Shown: one piece after another, positions 34,023-46,600 of the stretch
How positions within the stretch are numbered: the first letter of the stretch is position 1
How the letters are laid out: every line of letters starts with the position of its first letter
Translations under genes and position numbers: made by a program
Assembly (NCBI GenBank): GCA_003117195.1
Contig: BDSI01000024.1
Coordinates: 1,029,168 to 1,093,167 of the forward strand
Direction of reading: 5' to 3'
From: Eudorina sp. 2006-703-Eu-15
Taxonomy: Eukaryota > Chlorophyta > Chlorophyceae > Chlamydomonadales > Volvocaceae
DNA: 64,000 nt
Notes under the pieces: model-generated
What the model saw: only the letters and a program-made list of their open reading frames with translations
Databases searched by the model: none
What the model was told of the DNA's origin: nothing

Positions 34023-37000
34023 ATGGAAATTGAGGACTTCGACGACGATGCTGGTCTTCCCCCTGCGCGGTGCGTTGTTGCGGCGTGTCACGTGTTGTGG
34101 TTCACTGGCAAATCGACTCTCGTCCGGGCACCTCCCGCGCAGGCCGCCGCCGAGGAATCCATCGCTGCAAGGCCGGGGGCCACGACGGGGTGCGTTTCGG
34201 TCCTCCGGCACCTGGCCATCCAACGCACATCCACCGGGTCCGGCAACTTGGCCTCCTGCACATGCCTTGGTGCACATCCTGCCTGCCTGCCTGCCTGCGC
34301 ACCCTGCAGCGTCCTCAGCTGCTCACCCGCAGCACCTGTGTATCTCTTGGAATCGCAGGCAACGCTGGAGACTTCGGCCTCGCGGGAGAGGTCGCTGGCG
34401 ATACGGACGTCGGCCTTGTGGCAGAAATGGAGCGGCTTGACGTCCAGGGCCCGGCGGGGACGCAGGTGCGCGGGCCCTGTGTGCGACTCTGTCGGGGTGG
34501 GTTGACCCACATCGCCACTCCCCCGGTAACCCGTCAGCGATGGCATGAAGCCATCAACGCATCGTGCCAGCAATTCCACTATCGCCAGCTGGGCTGTTGG
34601 CCGCCTGCTGCTGGCTCTGGGGTCGGGTCATCAGCTCTGCGGACTGGGGCTGCCGGCTGATAGCTCAAAGGGGTAATCTCCGCTTAGCGGGCTGCTCCGC
34701 AACCAGCGCGAGCTGCCCTCAGAGGTGGCATCGGCGTACCTAGCCGAGCGAACCCGACGATCCCTCTCTCTCTGTCTCTGCCTTCTTGACGTTCGCCTGA
34801 TACCCCTCGCTCTGTCCCCGTCTCCCCCTGTCTTCCGAGTCCAGCGGGTGGAGGGCTTCGGTATAGCCGCGGAGGCCACCGGGCGCAGACCCGGCGGCGG
34901 CCCGGCGCCGCTCCGCGGCCGCGGTGGCGGTCTACAACCCCTCGGCAGCCCCGGCCCCGGCGCACGCCTCGGGCCGGGCTTGGCGCCCCTGAGCCGCCCA
35001 CCCCTCTCGACCCCGCCTCGCGGACCGGCACCGGCTCTGCCAACCCCGGCGGGTCCCCAGGCCTTTGGACTGGCGGCCGAGGCGGAGGACGCCGCGGAGC
35101 TAGCACCTGTGGCCCCCGTTGGCTGGGGGCCGCGGCCGCCACGCGGCCCACAGGCGTTCGGACTAGCCGGTGAGCTGGCGGCCGAACCCGGGGGCCAGGA
35201 ATACGGCCTGGATCAAGACGTGGCGGCTGAGGCAGGACCGGGAGTGCTGCCGTTTGGGGGCCTGGCGGCGCCGCGGCCGCCGCTGCCACCAGCAGCGGCG
35301 GCAGGCGGGTATGGTCTAGCGGAGGAGATTCAGGAGGGTGTTGAGGAGGCGGCGGCGGCCGCTGCGGCGGTCATGCAAGCCGAGGATCAGCAGATGGAGA
35401 TGGGGCAGTACGGCCTGATGCACGAGGTGGCCGCGGGTGCGGGCCCGATGCCGCTGGGGCCGGCCGGCCAGCCGCTAACGGGTGGCCCTCAGCCACTGGT
35501 CTCGGTCAACGGCTACGGACTGGAGAGTGACATTGCGCAGGACCAGATGGCGCAGCAGCAGCTGCAGGTGGGTGGGTGGGTGGGTGCCGTGCCCCTTTCA
35601 GAGGCGACCGCCGCTCCCGAACTGCCGTCTGTGGGTTTGTCAGCTTGGTGGCACTTCACCCGCCAACCGGACTGCACGGCTGCTTGAGGCCGGCTCGACC
35701 ACGACTTGCCTCCGTCGTGAAAAGTTTTTGCGCGATGCCCCGGCGTGGCACAACCCCGGGTTTGCGGCCGTGCGCGCACGGCGGGATCGTCCTTCACGCC
35801 GCGCTGCCGCCCCTCTCGGCCGTTTTTTCCCGCGCCCCTCCTCCTCCTTACGCCCCCTGTCCGCTGTCTCTCCCTTCCTCCCTTTCTCCCTCCCTCCCTC
35901 CTTGCTGCACAGCAATGGATCAGGCCCCTGGACGGCACCCTGTCCTTGGAGCAGCTGGACCAGCTGCCGGAGGAGCAGCGCTGCCTGCACCTGGAGGCCC
36001 GGCAGGCGGAGAGGATCATGTGGGACTTGGCCAAGCAGGGCACCGTGCCCAAGATCGTGGACATAAGTGGGTGCGGCGGCCGTTCCCGCGGGTGGCAGTG
36101 GTGGGGGTACTGGGTTTGGCTGGCTCGGCCCGTAATGGTGATGGTGGTGGTGGTGGTGGTGGTGGTGGTGAAAGCGCTGCGCTTTTGTGAATACGGTGTT
36201 GATGCACCCGACCGCGAGTCCCTGCCTCTCCCCCTTGACCTCGCATGCGGCCTGTCCGCCCATCCCTTGTGCCTGACGCCTCTGACTGGATGGGGGGGCC
36301 GCAGAGGACGTCCGCGAGAAGCTGATCGACGCCAGCAACCCGCCCCGCATGGCCTACCTGGCCGCCGTGGAGCAGGCGGCGCAGGACCACCGGTTCGCAG
36401 CCAACTGCCGCCCGTCGCTGCTGCAGAGCAAGCTCAAGAGCGGGCAGAACAGGTGGGTTGGTGGGCGGGTGCTGGGTGGGTGGGTGGCCTGTTGCGTGGG
36501 TGGGTGGGTCGCTTGCTGGGGGGTAGGGGGCTTGACTGTGTTTGGTGGTGGGTGGCCCGGGATGACCGCCAGGTAGCGGTTGGGCGGAGGTTGGGCGACC
36601 GCGGGTGGGTTGGGCTGCCAGGTACACGCAGCACACACAGGGGACTGAGAGTGGAAAGGGCGAGGGCGAAGGGGGGGAGGTCGGCGCGTCCCGGTTTGAG
36701 CCGACGGGTGTCGGTGCGGCCACTGCGGATGGAGGAATGGAGGCGGGGACTCCGCATCCAGCTGCCTCCCTGCGCTGCCCTGGGCCAGCCTTTCAGACAC
36801 CTCTCAATTTGCGGTTCGGCAATTGGATACCGTGTAGTGTTTACGCAAACGGCACTGCATACCTCGCCCTCTTGTCCTGCCCGCCCAAGAACGCACACAC
36901 GTACACAACTGACTCTTTATTTCTCCCGGCTGAGTTCTCTTACACACACATTTTTTTCTGTATAGGCCGGGAATTTGGGTATGTTGTATACGCACACGGG

Positions 37001-40000
37001 CAATTTTGTGGGCACTTCTCTGGCCCCCTGCATGTCACGCACACCCGTTCTGCCAGCCGGAGAAACACACACATTGACAAACTGACACCCTGTCAGGCTG
37101 CGCAAGCTGCTGGACCCCGTCATGGACCCCGGCGGTCAGGGCTTCGTGGACTTCTCCTACACGCCCGACGGCGCGCTGCTGCCGGAGACCACCCGCGTGT
37201 GGCAGTTCGGGCTGTCGCTGGTGCGGGCGGACGGAGTGGGCAAGACGGGTGGGTGCGGGCGGGCGGGAAGGTCGTCGTCGGGGGCGCGGCCCCCGCAGCG
37301 GCCGCCCTGCTCGTCAGCCGAAGCTCCCTATTCCCATCAATATTCCAACCTCAGCACCCCGGCTCCACTCAGGCTCCGCCCCAGGGAGACACTGCGTCCT
37401 CTCCGCCCTCACCCCCACGCCAAGTCCATGATGGCCGCGTATGGCCGGGGGAGCACCCGTCCTTCAACATGCTAGATCCTTCACCGCGCCTCAGCCCATC
37501 TCTGTTGTCCCTCCACGAAAGATCCGCTTCACCCGGACCCTCTTTCCTCCAGTCCCCTACAGCCCCCTCCCGCTGCTGCTGCTCTCCTGCCAGGCCTGCA
37601 GCGCGTGCGGCCGCCCTGCCTGTTCATCGCCCGGATGGCGCTGTTCGACCGCCGCGCCAACCGCTTCCTGGGAAACGTGTTCGGGGTGCGGCCCGAGGCG
37701 GTGTCCAACTACGACAAGCGCTGGGAGTTCGACCCCAACGACCGGGTCATTGTGCGCTGCGGCTGCGTGCAGGTGGGGTGGGGGGCGGGGGAGGAGGCGG
37801 TCCGGTGGGCAGTCTGGTGGGTGGGTGGGCGGCGCGGTTGGCAGTTGGGTGGGCGAGAGGGCAGGTGAAGGCATTGGGCGAGTGGATGGATGGACGGACG
37901 GATGGATGGATGGATGGATGGATGGATGGATGGATGGATGGATGGATGGATGGATGGATGGATGGATGGATGGATGGATGGATGGATGGATGGATGGATG
38001 GATGGATGGATGGATGGATGGATGGATGGGGGGTTGAGCTGGTAGGCGGGTGGGCGGGTGGCGCGCTGCAGCACAACAGCTAGGCTGTGGGTTGAGCAGC
38101 ACCTATGCACCCCAGCCAGCCGCGACGTGCGCGGCATTGCATGTTGAGGACGAACACTTGTACATTGCCACAATTTCCTGCATCCACTTATGGGCTTTTG
38201 GTTGCACGTCATACACCTGTCCCACCCCGGGGCGGCGGCCTCTCCCCCTCCCACCTCGATACAGTCCCTTCTTCACCGGACCGTTGCTCTCTGGCAGTCG
38301 GCGCAGTATGAACAAGTCTACCATGTCCCTAAATCCCCCTCTTCCCCGTGTTTGTTTTTGGATTTAGTGTTTCTTTTTCACCACCGCCCCCCTCCCCACC
38401 TGTCCCGCTCCCGTGTTTCCGCAGGCTGACCCGCAGGCCGGTACCCGCCTGGTGACCGACGACGCAGTGTCCGTATTCGTGGAGTTCAATATGTCGTACC
38501 GCTTGGCCGTACAGGACACCGTCAACATGCCGCAGAGCGAGCAGAAGGTGTGACAGCCGGCGCTGGGTTGCTGGGTCGGCCCGGGTGGGAAAGAATCGGC
38601 CCTTGCGGACGGGAGGTTGGGCTATTGAAGGGAAGGGTCGAGGAGAGAAAGGTTGGGCTGCGGTGGATTGGACTGTATAGGTTGGATGCGGGGTAGCCCC
38701 ATCCGTCGCTGTTTGCCACCCAAGGTCACCCCCAGCCTCATGCAACGTGTCCTCGCCTCCCATCTGCTGCCGCCGGGCCCCCCCGGGCCACTCCGCGAGC
38801 TGTCGGGCACACCCGACGCCGCCACCCCACCCCACGCCCACTCCCCCAACACACCGGGTCACGCCCCGCAGTGCGCCCAGCTGCTGGACGAGATCAACAC
38901 CTGCTGGGCCATGATCAGCTTCAAGAAGTGCATCTCGCTCACCCGGGAGGTGGACATATCGGTGCCGCTGTACTTCGGGTCCATCTACGACCCCAAGCCC
39001 ATGGCGGCCTACTACGCGGAGAAGCGCAGGTGGGAGGGGTTGGGCCCGCCGTTGGGATGGCCTGGGGGCCTGGGACTGTTTGGGAGTCGGGGTGGGGTTG
39101 GTGGGCGTTGCAGCGCATGAAGGGCAGAACCGGGGCGAGGCGATGACGGCATACCCGTCTTAGTCCCGGCGTGTCCATCGGCTTAGTACACGATACGATA
39201 CCCCTTTTGTTGACACCCTACCCTCGGTCGCCCCTCACGGTCGCGGACACACGCCTTGACCTGCAGCAAGGCCGGTTTCTGGTCGGCCCTGAAACCCAAG
39301 GAGAGCCCCACGCTGGAGTTCCGGGTGGGCCCGCTCAACATGGGCAAGCCGCCGCTGGTGCCGTACGCGTGAGTCGGGGCAAGGGGCAAGGGGGGCGAGC
39401 AGAGAACGGAGGACGGTTGGACGTCAGCGGTGTGGGATCTGCGGGTGGGTCGGGGGCGCGGGCTGCCAGCAGGCCAACTCCCCGCCTGGCAATCTGCGCC
39501 CTGACCACCCCCCCGCCCGCCGGCACCGGCGGCAGCCCCGCTGCTGCACGCCGCCATCACCCTCCAGTCGACCCTTCAGCCGGTCCTCAGTGCGGGGTTG
39601 TACGGCAATCCTTTGACCCGTGCGCCGTGTTTTCCCACATCTGGATTCCCATCTTCCCCCTCCCCCCCTTCATCCCCCCTACACGTCGGCACCTCACCGC
39701 CCCGCCCCGCCGTACATCCCGGTCGCAATTCCCCTTCCGGATTCCACAACCCTGACTTCGCCTACCCAAAGCCTCCCCTCCACCCCCTGTTAAATGCCCT
39801 CTTAACCGCACACACCTGCCTGATCGCATTCACCTCCCTGCGGCACCCTCCCCCCTGCCCATGTCGCCGCGCCCCTCTCCGTACCCCCCACAGCTACATG
39901 CCGTGCACCATGCTCGCCACCCACGACCTGGCCACCGCCCTGGCCGCCCACCGCATGAGCTTGGCGCTCACCCTGGCCCGCCAGGCGGGGCCCTTCGCGC

Positions 40001-41400
40001 CCGCCGTCGACCCAGTGCTGGCCGGCTTCCCGCCGCTGCTGTCCGACCACCACCTACTCGCGGAGTTCCTGACCCGCTGGAAGGACCTCACGCACAAGAT
40101 GACGGCGGTGCTGGACGCCGACGTGAGCAGCCAGGGGTTAGAAGAAACAGCCCAGACACACCCTGCCCGTCGACAAACACTTACCAACGATAACCGGGGG
40201 GGATGGGGCTGGAAGGGGGTGGGTGGCAATCCTGGACGCGCAATCGAAAGATGAATGAGGGGCTGGGGCCGGAGGTGGGGTTTTGGGGGACGAGGACAGG
40301 AAAAGACGGAAACGCAAAGCGATCCGGGCCAAGCCGTGAGGAGCGGGCGGGCCCGCCGTCGGTGCAGGGGCGCGTTGAGCCCGCACTGGCCGCGTCGTTC
40401 TGTGTTGCTGCGTCTGTAGCGTGTCTGCATGGCCAGTGGGCCCTTGCCCCCGGCTGTCAAGAGCGGAATATGACCAGGTCATGTCGCGTGCCTTCCAAGC
40501 TCCTGGAGGTCGCCCGGGGTCAGATGCACGGGATGGGGTCCGCGGTTCGCCTGCGGCCTACCAGAGCTGTGGGTCCCTGAGGTGGGGTGCGTTGGCGGTC
40601 CACGCGGCAATCCGCGAGGGGCGTGGTGGGGTCTGCATGGGGGAAGGGCGCTGGGGGCGCCCCTCCCCGTGAGGGGCAGCAGGGGGATGCCGGGGCTGGT
40701 CACCGGGGTCCGTATGGATGGCTGGGGCTTGCATTGCTTGCAGCGGAAGGTCGCAGCGGCGCTTTGACTTGTGTGGTGGGAGGTGGGGACGGGACGGCCG
40801 CGACGTGTGGCCCCCCCGGGGCTGGGGCTTGACACGCCTTTTGTCAACGAAGACACGGCCGGGGGGAGGGGGCTGACAACCTCCCCTCCCCGGGCCTTCC
40901 CCGCCAGTCCCTCCTATCGCCGCGGCGTGTACCCCGTGCCCGTGTCCCAACACCCCTGCCCTCCATCGCCGTCGCCTGTTGCTGGACTCAGCCCCGCCGC
41001 AGCCAACCCGACCTGAGACATTCACTCGACACCCCACCCCCTTCCCGCCCGCTGTCCTCTCGCCCCTCGCGGCCCCCTCCCCGCCTGCTGCCGCGCAGCG
41101 CGGGTGCTGCAGCCCCGAGGTGCTGCCACCGTTGGCCGCCATGGTGGAGGCCTTCCGCCGCTGCGTCATAGACCTGGCACCGCTGGCGCAGTGCCCCACC
41201 ATACCCCCTCGCCACATCAACAACTTCATTGAGTACCAGGTAAAGCTAGCCAGGCGTGGCTTGGCCACCAACGGGGCTCTCCCTTCGGAGGACGGCGAAC
41301 TCCACGCCGGCTCCCCCGCCTCGGCCTCATCTTCCAACACTTGAGTCTCACCCCCAGGCTCCTCTCCCTCCGCCACCGCCTCCGTCTCTTCTTGTTATTG

Positions 41401-41495
<95 letters not shown>

Positions 41496-41775
41496 AATCA
41501 TCATCATCATAATCATCATAATCATAATCATCATAATCATCATCATCTTGTTGTTGCCATTGCTGCTGCCGCTCCAGGGCCACCGACTGCGGCTAGTGCA
41601 GCAGTACTGCCACGTGTTGGACCCCAAGAGCAACGCCATCCTGGGCCAGCGCAACCCCGTGGAGCCGCTCAGCCACGCGGGCTTCGAGTTCCTGCACGCG
41701 CCCTTCGACGTGTCCGAGATCCGGGTCAGCATGGCCGACCGCCTGGAGCGCCCGCAGCCCTTCTACAGGTACTGA
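34023..41775 (+). CDS. Unrecognised protein with eight FGLAxE-type repeats
   Basis: Thirteen exons join in phase: 34023-34053, 34359-34465, 34845-35567, 35913-36066, 36305-36452, 37097-37248, 37594-37772, 38425-38547, 38872-39029, 39267-39368, 39894-40122, 41099-41239 and 41578-41775, giving about 814 residues. The N-terminus ([11 protein letters not shown]) is acidic. Residues ~16-280 are Gly/Ala/Pro-rich with eight short motifs: [49 protein letters not shown] and YGLESDI. The remaining ~530 residues look globular and well conserved in composition, with alternating helical and beta-like stretches, and no family I can name. No signal peptide or membrane segment is seen. The exon 1 donor (CTG|GTCTTC) is weak; GTGCGT 16 bases later is an alternative. 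The 3' end is also uncertain, because the last codons contain AG|GTACTG, which could be a donor. Introns carry long microsatellites. Confidence 0.75.
37883..38029. repeat. (GGAT)n microsatellite in an intron
   Basis: About 36 copies of GGAT, with one GGAC-variant patch at the start. It lies in the intron between the exons ending at 37772 and starting at 38425. Confidence 0.95.
41401..41547. repeat. (ATC)n microsatellite in an intron
   Basis: About 49 ATC/ATA triplets, pure for roughly the first 90 bases and then interrupted by ATA. It lies 31 bases before the last acceptor of the FGLAxE-repeat gene. Confidence 0.95.
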
Positions 41776-42117
41776 CAGCCGGGGCGGGGGGCCGGAGGGG
41801 GGAGGGGAAAGCGCACGGCGATCCGCGAACCGGCACCCCGCGCTGGGGGAGTACCCGTCAGGCCACCCACCTACCCCAGTGCGGGGAGAGGGGCCGACCT
41901 GACGACCACCAGGCTGTGATGTGTTTCTACTGGTACATGGTTTCTCGAGGCGGTGCGATGGCCCGGTGGCGACTTGAGGCGTCCGGGAAAAGAGGTGTGC
42001 TGAGAGGCTATACGCCACGGGTACAGGCTACAGCTACAGGCCACGGCGCCATGGGTACAGGCCACAGCTACAGGCCACGGCGAGGGGCCAGGTCCTAGAC
42101 CGGGTGGAGGCCCCCGT

Positions 42118-42122
42118 TGTAA
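42118..42122 (+). other. TGTAA polyadenylation signal candidate
   Basis: The volvocine 3'-end pentamer, about 340 bases after the stop at 41775. It is the first one I noted downstream. Confidence 0.4.
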
Positions 42123-42467
42123 AGGGGGGCAGGCAAGGCGCAGGGGCCCATGGGGGCACCCGGGTGCTGCGAGGTGGCCCGGGTGAGCGGTGTCGCGTGG
42201 CAGTGGCAGTGGCAGCCACCAGTTTGATTGGCTTTCAGATTCGGGGGGTGCCGTCATCCGTGAAGCAGCTGGGGTGGTAGCCTCGATTTGATTGTTTCCA
42301 AGGAATGCCACAATGGGCACTGGGAGCCGGACAGGGCGCCATGCGTCCGGTGGCGGTGGTGGTGGTGATTAAGATATGTAACCGTTACAAGGTGGACCCG
42401 TCATGAAGATGATGACGATGATGAGATATCGCAGCTGACTGGTGGCTAACTCCACCTGAGCGGGCTT

Positions 42468-42660
42468 AATCCCTGGCTGGGGTTGGTTCTCAGGAACGGG
42501 GTGGTTCCCTGGTAGCGTGGGTGCGGGGTGTGTTTCGGTGGCCCTGTGGAGCCTGTCCGGTGCGCCACTGTGGCGCAGATTCGTTTATGCAGTCAACGGT
42601 GAGGAAGCTTCGGCTGTCACCGATGACCCGCGGGGTCCGCTGTAACATCCGTAATAATGA
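42468..42660 (+). repeat. Dispersed ~190-bp repeat B, copy 1
   Basis: The sequence from CCCTGGCTGGGG...TCAGGAACGGGGTGG through TGTAACATCCGTAATAATGA aligns over its length with 56229-56424 with scattered mismatches. A short third fragment (GGGGTCCGCTGTAACGTTCATT) occurs near 51812. On the minus strand both full copies encode a similar MLQRTPRVI peptide, but no full frame is conserved. Confidence 0.8.
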
Positions 42661-43208
42661 ATGGACTTCACCTTTTTTGCCGGGTGTCATATATAGTGTG
42701 CCGACCGAAGCCATACTGCCTGCTGCATTCTGTGAGGTCGGATAGGAGGATTCGTGAGCTTGGAGGCGCAGCCATCGCGCGGGCGGCCAAGGCGAGATAA
42801 CGGGCGAGGGCGCAGCCAGGTGGCGAGGGGCTGACACTCGCCATGCAAGGCTGCACAAGCTGGAGCTAAAGGTTTCAAGGTCAGCAGTCGTCGCGCATCA
42901 AGGTCTTATCAATGGAATCAGGTAGGGCCATTCGGACCCGATCTCGGCGACAGACGCGATCCGTTCTCATGTCCTTTGAGAGTGGGGCAGGCTGGGACCC
43001 TGCCCGTTTCACGCATGCCGGACCTGTTGAGTGATATTTAGCCTCACCACCCACTTAACACGCACAGTAAGCTTTCACGCAGGAGATGTCCGCGAAACAC
43101 GGCAATCCGCCGCCGGTCGTGTTCTCACGGCACACATCTCGCAAGATGGTGCCGGCGCGGATGGCAAAATGCGGCGTCACAGATAAAATAAAGAATATAT
43201 AGATGTCT

Positions 43209-43490
43209 TCACCTGAGCGAGAATAACTGTTTGGGAATGTGGAAGGTTGTGTGTTTCGTAAAAATGTGAAATTCCGGCCGACCCGTACTGCTGGCATCCC
43301 TCGACACCTCTACAACACACAGCAATATCCAATGTTTGCTGTTCACATGGATGGGTAAAATATGATCAACCCCTCGGGCGTCAGCAGAGCAGCTAGTGTC
43401 GCATTTCGCTGTTAAGTCCACTGGGTCTGCGAATCGTACGGACAGCAGTACTTGTGCAGAACGTTTTCTGAATTTCCCAAAGGACGTCAT
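43209..43490 (-). pseudogene. Possible Ulp1/C48 cysteine protease fragment
   Basis: The minus frame opens with ATG at 43490 and contains VDHILPIHVNSKHWILLCVV. That resembles the catalytic-His segment of Ulp1/SENP proteases (hydrophobic-PIH...HW-hydrophobic). I could not find the expected Asp and Cys blocks in neighbouring minus-strand frames, and the N-terminal part of the frame does not look like the family. It could be one exon of an unmodelled gene, or debris of a DNA transposon that carried a Ulp1 gene. No function is claimed. Confidence 0.3.
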
Positions 43491-43643
43491 CGTTGTTTAT
43501 CATTGCAACTCTGATCTTCTTGGAAAATCCACAACTGGTTTCATGACTTTGCTGCGAAGCACGTAAGGAACAAGACTCACCGGTTCGAAGAGCTCGATAG
43601 AGCCGACGGCCTTCCTGTCCTCAATCAATTACATAAAGACCAA

Positions 43644-46600
43644 ATGCTGGAAGGCGTTACAGAGCCATCGGCCCAGGAAGCAGAGACCCGAGCCAAAGCC
43701 AATCCCGGCAATGGCTCGTCGACGGTCCGGACCGGAGGAACGCGTGTCCCAACAAGCTCTTTTAGAGGCGTGTGCTGGCACAGGAAGTCGCGGAGGTGAG
43801 TGTTGAGAGTGGCCGATGCCCGATCATCCTTTCCACTCGTCTCCCGTCTCACTCCATCCGGATGTCGGACGGGGCTCAGCGCCTTATTGACATCATCTTG
43901 CACCTTTCCTCATTGCAATGCGGCTAAAATTTATCAAGTGTTTAGTTAATTGCATTATATTTTTCTTGTCATGTACTGAAGGCGCCTGGTCCTGCTCGTA
44001 ACACCGACTCCTCTTTCTGTCTGACATATTGAGCCCATTTACGGACCCTCGGTGCTTACCATTTGTTACTCCTGTTTTGTTCTACAAGACTGAGGGTCGT
44101 ACTTCTAACCCTCGCATTTATCAAAAGGACAACACTCCAGTCCAACCGGCGACCGTTGGCGCTTTCGAAACGATTGCGGTCACGGCAGCTTGTGACTACC
44201 CTTGTGTATCCATGCACGCATCCACTATCCTTGAGATATGCTGCATGTCCTTATGTTGCAGGTGGCAGAGCGCCATCAACAGCAGTGGCCGCCACGTTTA
44301 CTTGGGATCGTTCGACACAGAAGAGGAAGCTGCCCGAATGTTTGACAAGGTTAGGTTTCTGGGTAACTCTTCCCAGCAGCATGTGCCTGCTTACGTCTAG
44401 TCGTAGTCACGGGACGCGTTGTCTCTTGTCTTTTGGTGCGCTGTTGGACAATGCTGGACGTTCCTCAACTACTTGCAAATTCATTTCCCTTTTATTGTCT
44501 GCGTCTGATAGCGTCGTCGGCGAGTGGTAACTTTCATACAGGATCCTGACGGATTTGCGCCAACCGTCACTGACATGGTTGGTGGTTACCGCCGTTCACT
44601 GCAGGTGGCAATTCGAGTTCGTGGCACGAAGGCAAAGCTGAACTTCCCCTACGAGGTGAGCGAACTCTCCATACGCGGTTTGGAGTTCGTGTCCCAGGGG
44701 CGGTTAGATGGCAGTTGAAGATTACATTCCTTGAACGGTCAACATGCGCGTTCTCTGGGCATACAACAAACAATGCTTTAAATACTCACGAAATTTGTGG
44801 ATTAAAATGCTGCATAGCCAGCCGAAAGTGACCGAACCGCGACTTGCGCTAATACCAGGCGAACGGTGTTTGGGGACCGTAACCGGCAATCACGGTCCGT
44901 CCGCAATCCTCTGCACGCCACTTCAAATCACAGCTATCAGCCCTTCGTGGCGCCTACACTTCACCCGGCTCTATGAAGTCCGCACTGGGAACTCCTGCGC
45001 CATCGCCATGCTGCGGTGAGCGCCCTTGGTCACCCTGGGCCCTCCCCTTCGCACAGGATTACATCGGACCCGACGGCCAGCTGGTGACCGACCCCAAACT
45101 CGAGCAGCTCGTCAGCGAGGCCCGCAAGGCCCTCTTCGAGAAGCAGCGGTGGCAGGAGTCCCAGGAGGGGGATGCCCGCTTGAGCAGCAAACGTCGCCGG
45201 CTGGGAGGGGGCGGCGGCGGCGGCAGCGGCGGCGGCGTGACACCTGTCGGCCCGGTCGCCGCCGGTGTCGGTTTCGGCGGGCCCGGAGATCGGTTCAGCG
45301 CCGACCCGGATGGGCCTTATGGGGACAGCCTCGGCACCGGCATGGGCCCCTTGGGACTGACGGGGTGTGCTGCGCGCGCTGCTATGCTGGGTGTTGCCTT
45401 GGGCCCCGCCGGCACTTACGGCGGCGGCACCGGCGGCATGGGCGCCGCCGCTGGTTTCCTGGGCCCCAACGGGGAAGGCCATGTGGGCCTCCCGGAGCCC
45501 GTCCCGCCAAACACCGGCTCTCGAGCCGTCGCTGTGGCGGCGGTGGCGGCGGCGCCAAACTCATCAGGGCTGCAGAGCCTGAGAGTACTGCCGCCGTACA
45601 ATCAGCACCAGCTCCGAGTACGGGGAGATCCCGCCCTGGGGGCAACGGTACGGCGCGCCTGCGGCGCTTTTCCAGGACGAGGCGGCGTCGGCGTCGTTGG
45701 AGGCGTTGAGGGCGAGATGCACGACGGAAATGTGCGGTTCGGGGGTCGTTTCAGCGTTGGCGCAGCGGCGGCCGCCGTCACCGCCGCAGATCCCGGGGGA
45801 TGCGGCGGCGTTGAGGTGGGGGATGCGGCCGCTGCAGGTGAGGGAGCCGCTGCCGCGGTGATGACGGGTTGCGCCAACATCGACACGCGAGGGGTCGCGG
45901 CGGCAGACTACGGGGTTGTTGTACGGCAACTGCTCCTGCCGCGGGCCGGGGGCTGTGGTGCAGATGCGCGGTTTGACGCCGCCGCTCCGGGCACCCCATG
46001 TCGAATAGGGGCAGCCGGTGGCGACGTGGAGTCGGCAGCGGACGCCGTCTTCGTACGACCGGTTGGCCCTTGGGCGACTGGCGGCGGTGTAGCCTGTGGC
46101 CCCGGCGGGGCCTCCGGTCGCGAACCGCATCCGCATCCGCATCCGCATCCGGGTGAGTTCTGCCTGGACCTCGACTTGCGGAGCGGGATGGGCGGCAGCG
46201 CGCTTGGCGGGTGGCGGCAGGAGCACCTCCTGCGCGGTGTGGGTGAGGCCGGCATCCCACTCGCTGCTCGGGGCGGTCGCCCGGGTGGGGCGGGCGGTGC
46301 TGCTGCGGCTGCGGGCGGCGGTGGCGGCGGGGCTGGGGAGGGGGCAGCTGCCGCTGCGCCAGCCGCCGCGCAGCCCTGTCGCCCGCACAAGGGCACGGGC
46401 ATGGGCCTGGCCACGGGAACTGGCGGCGGCGCCCCGGGTGATTTGGACCTCATGTCTCTCATCAGCCGCTTCCTGGCCGGGGTCCGTCGCTACATGCCGA
46501 CGGGGGCTGAGATAGACTCGCTGATTCCTTGCGCCGACGGGACGCTCCTCGGGTACACCTACGTCGGGGCACCGGAGTCGGCACTGCCGCGCACGAGCAC

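Larger units (their letters stand above)
41776..43643. other. Intergenic region with 3' sequence and a dispersed repeat
   Basis: Holds a TGTAA at 42118-42122 that may end the upstream gene, dispersed repeat B (42468-42660), and a possible minus-strand protease fragment near 43.3-43.5 kb. From about 42.9 kb onward the DNA is noticeably AT-richer. The frame of the AP2 first exon stays open upstream to 43515, so the AP2 gene may begin earlier than modelled. Confidence 0.5.

Noticed and set aside
41395..41583. PolyIle, polyHis, polyMet and polyAsp frames
   Set aside because: All are translations of the (ATC)n microsatellite in an intron.
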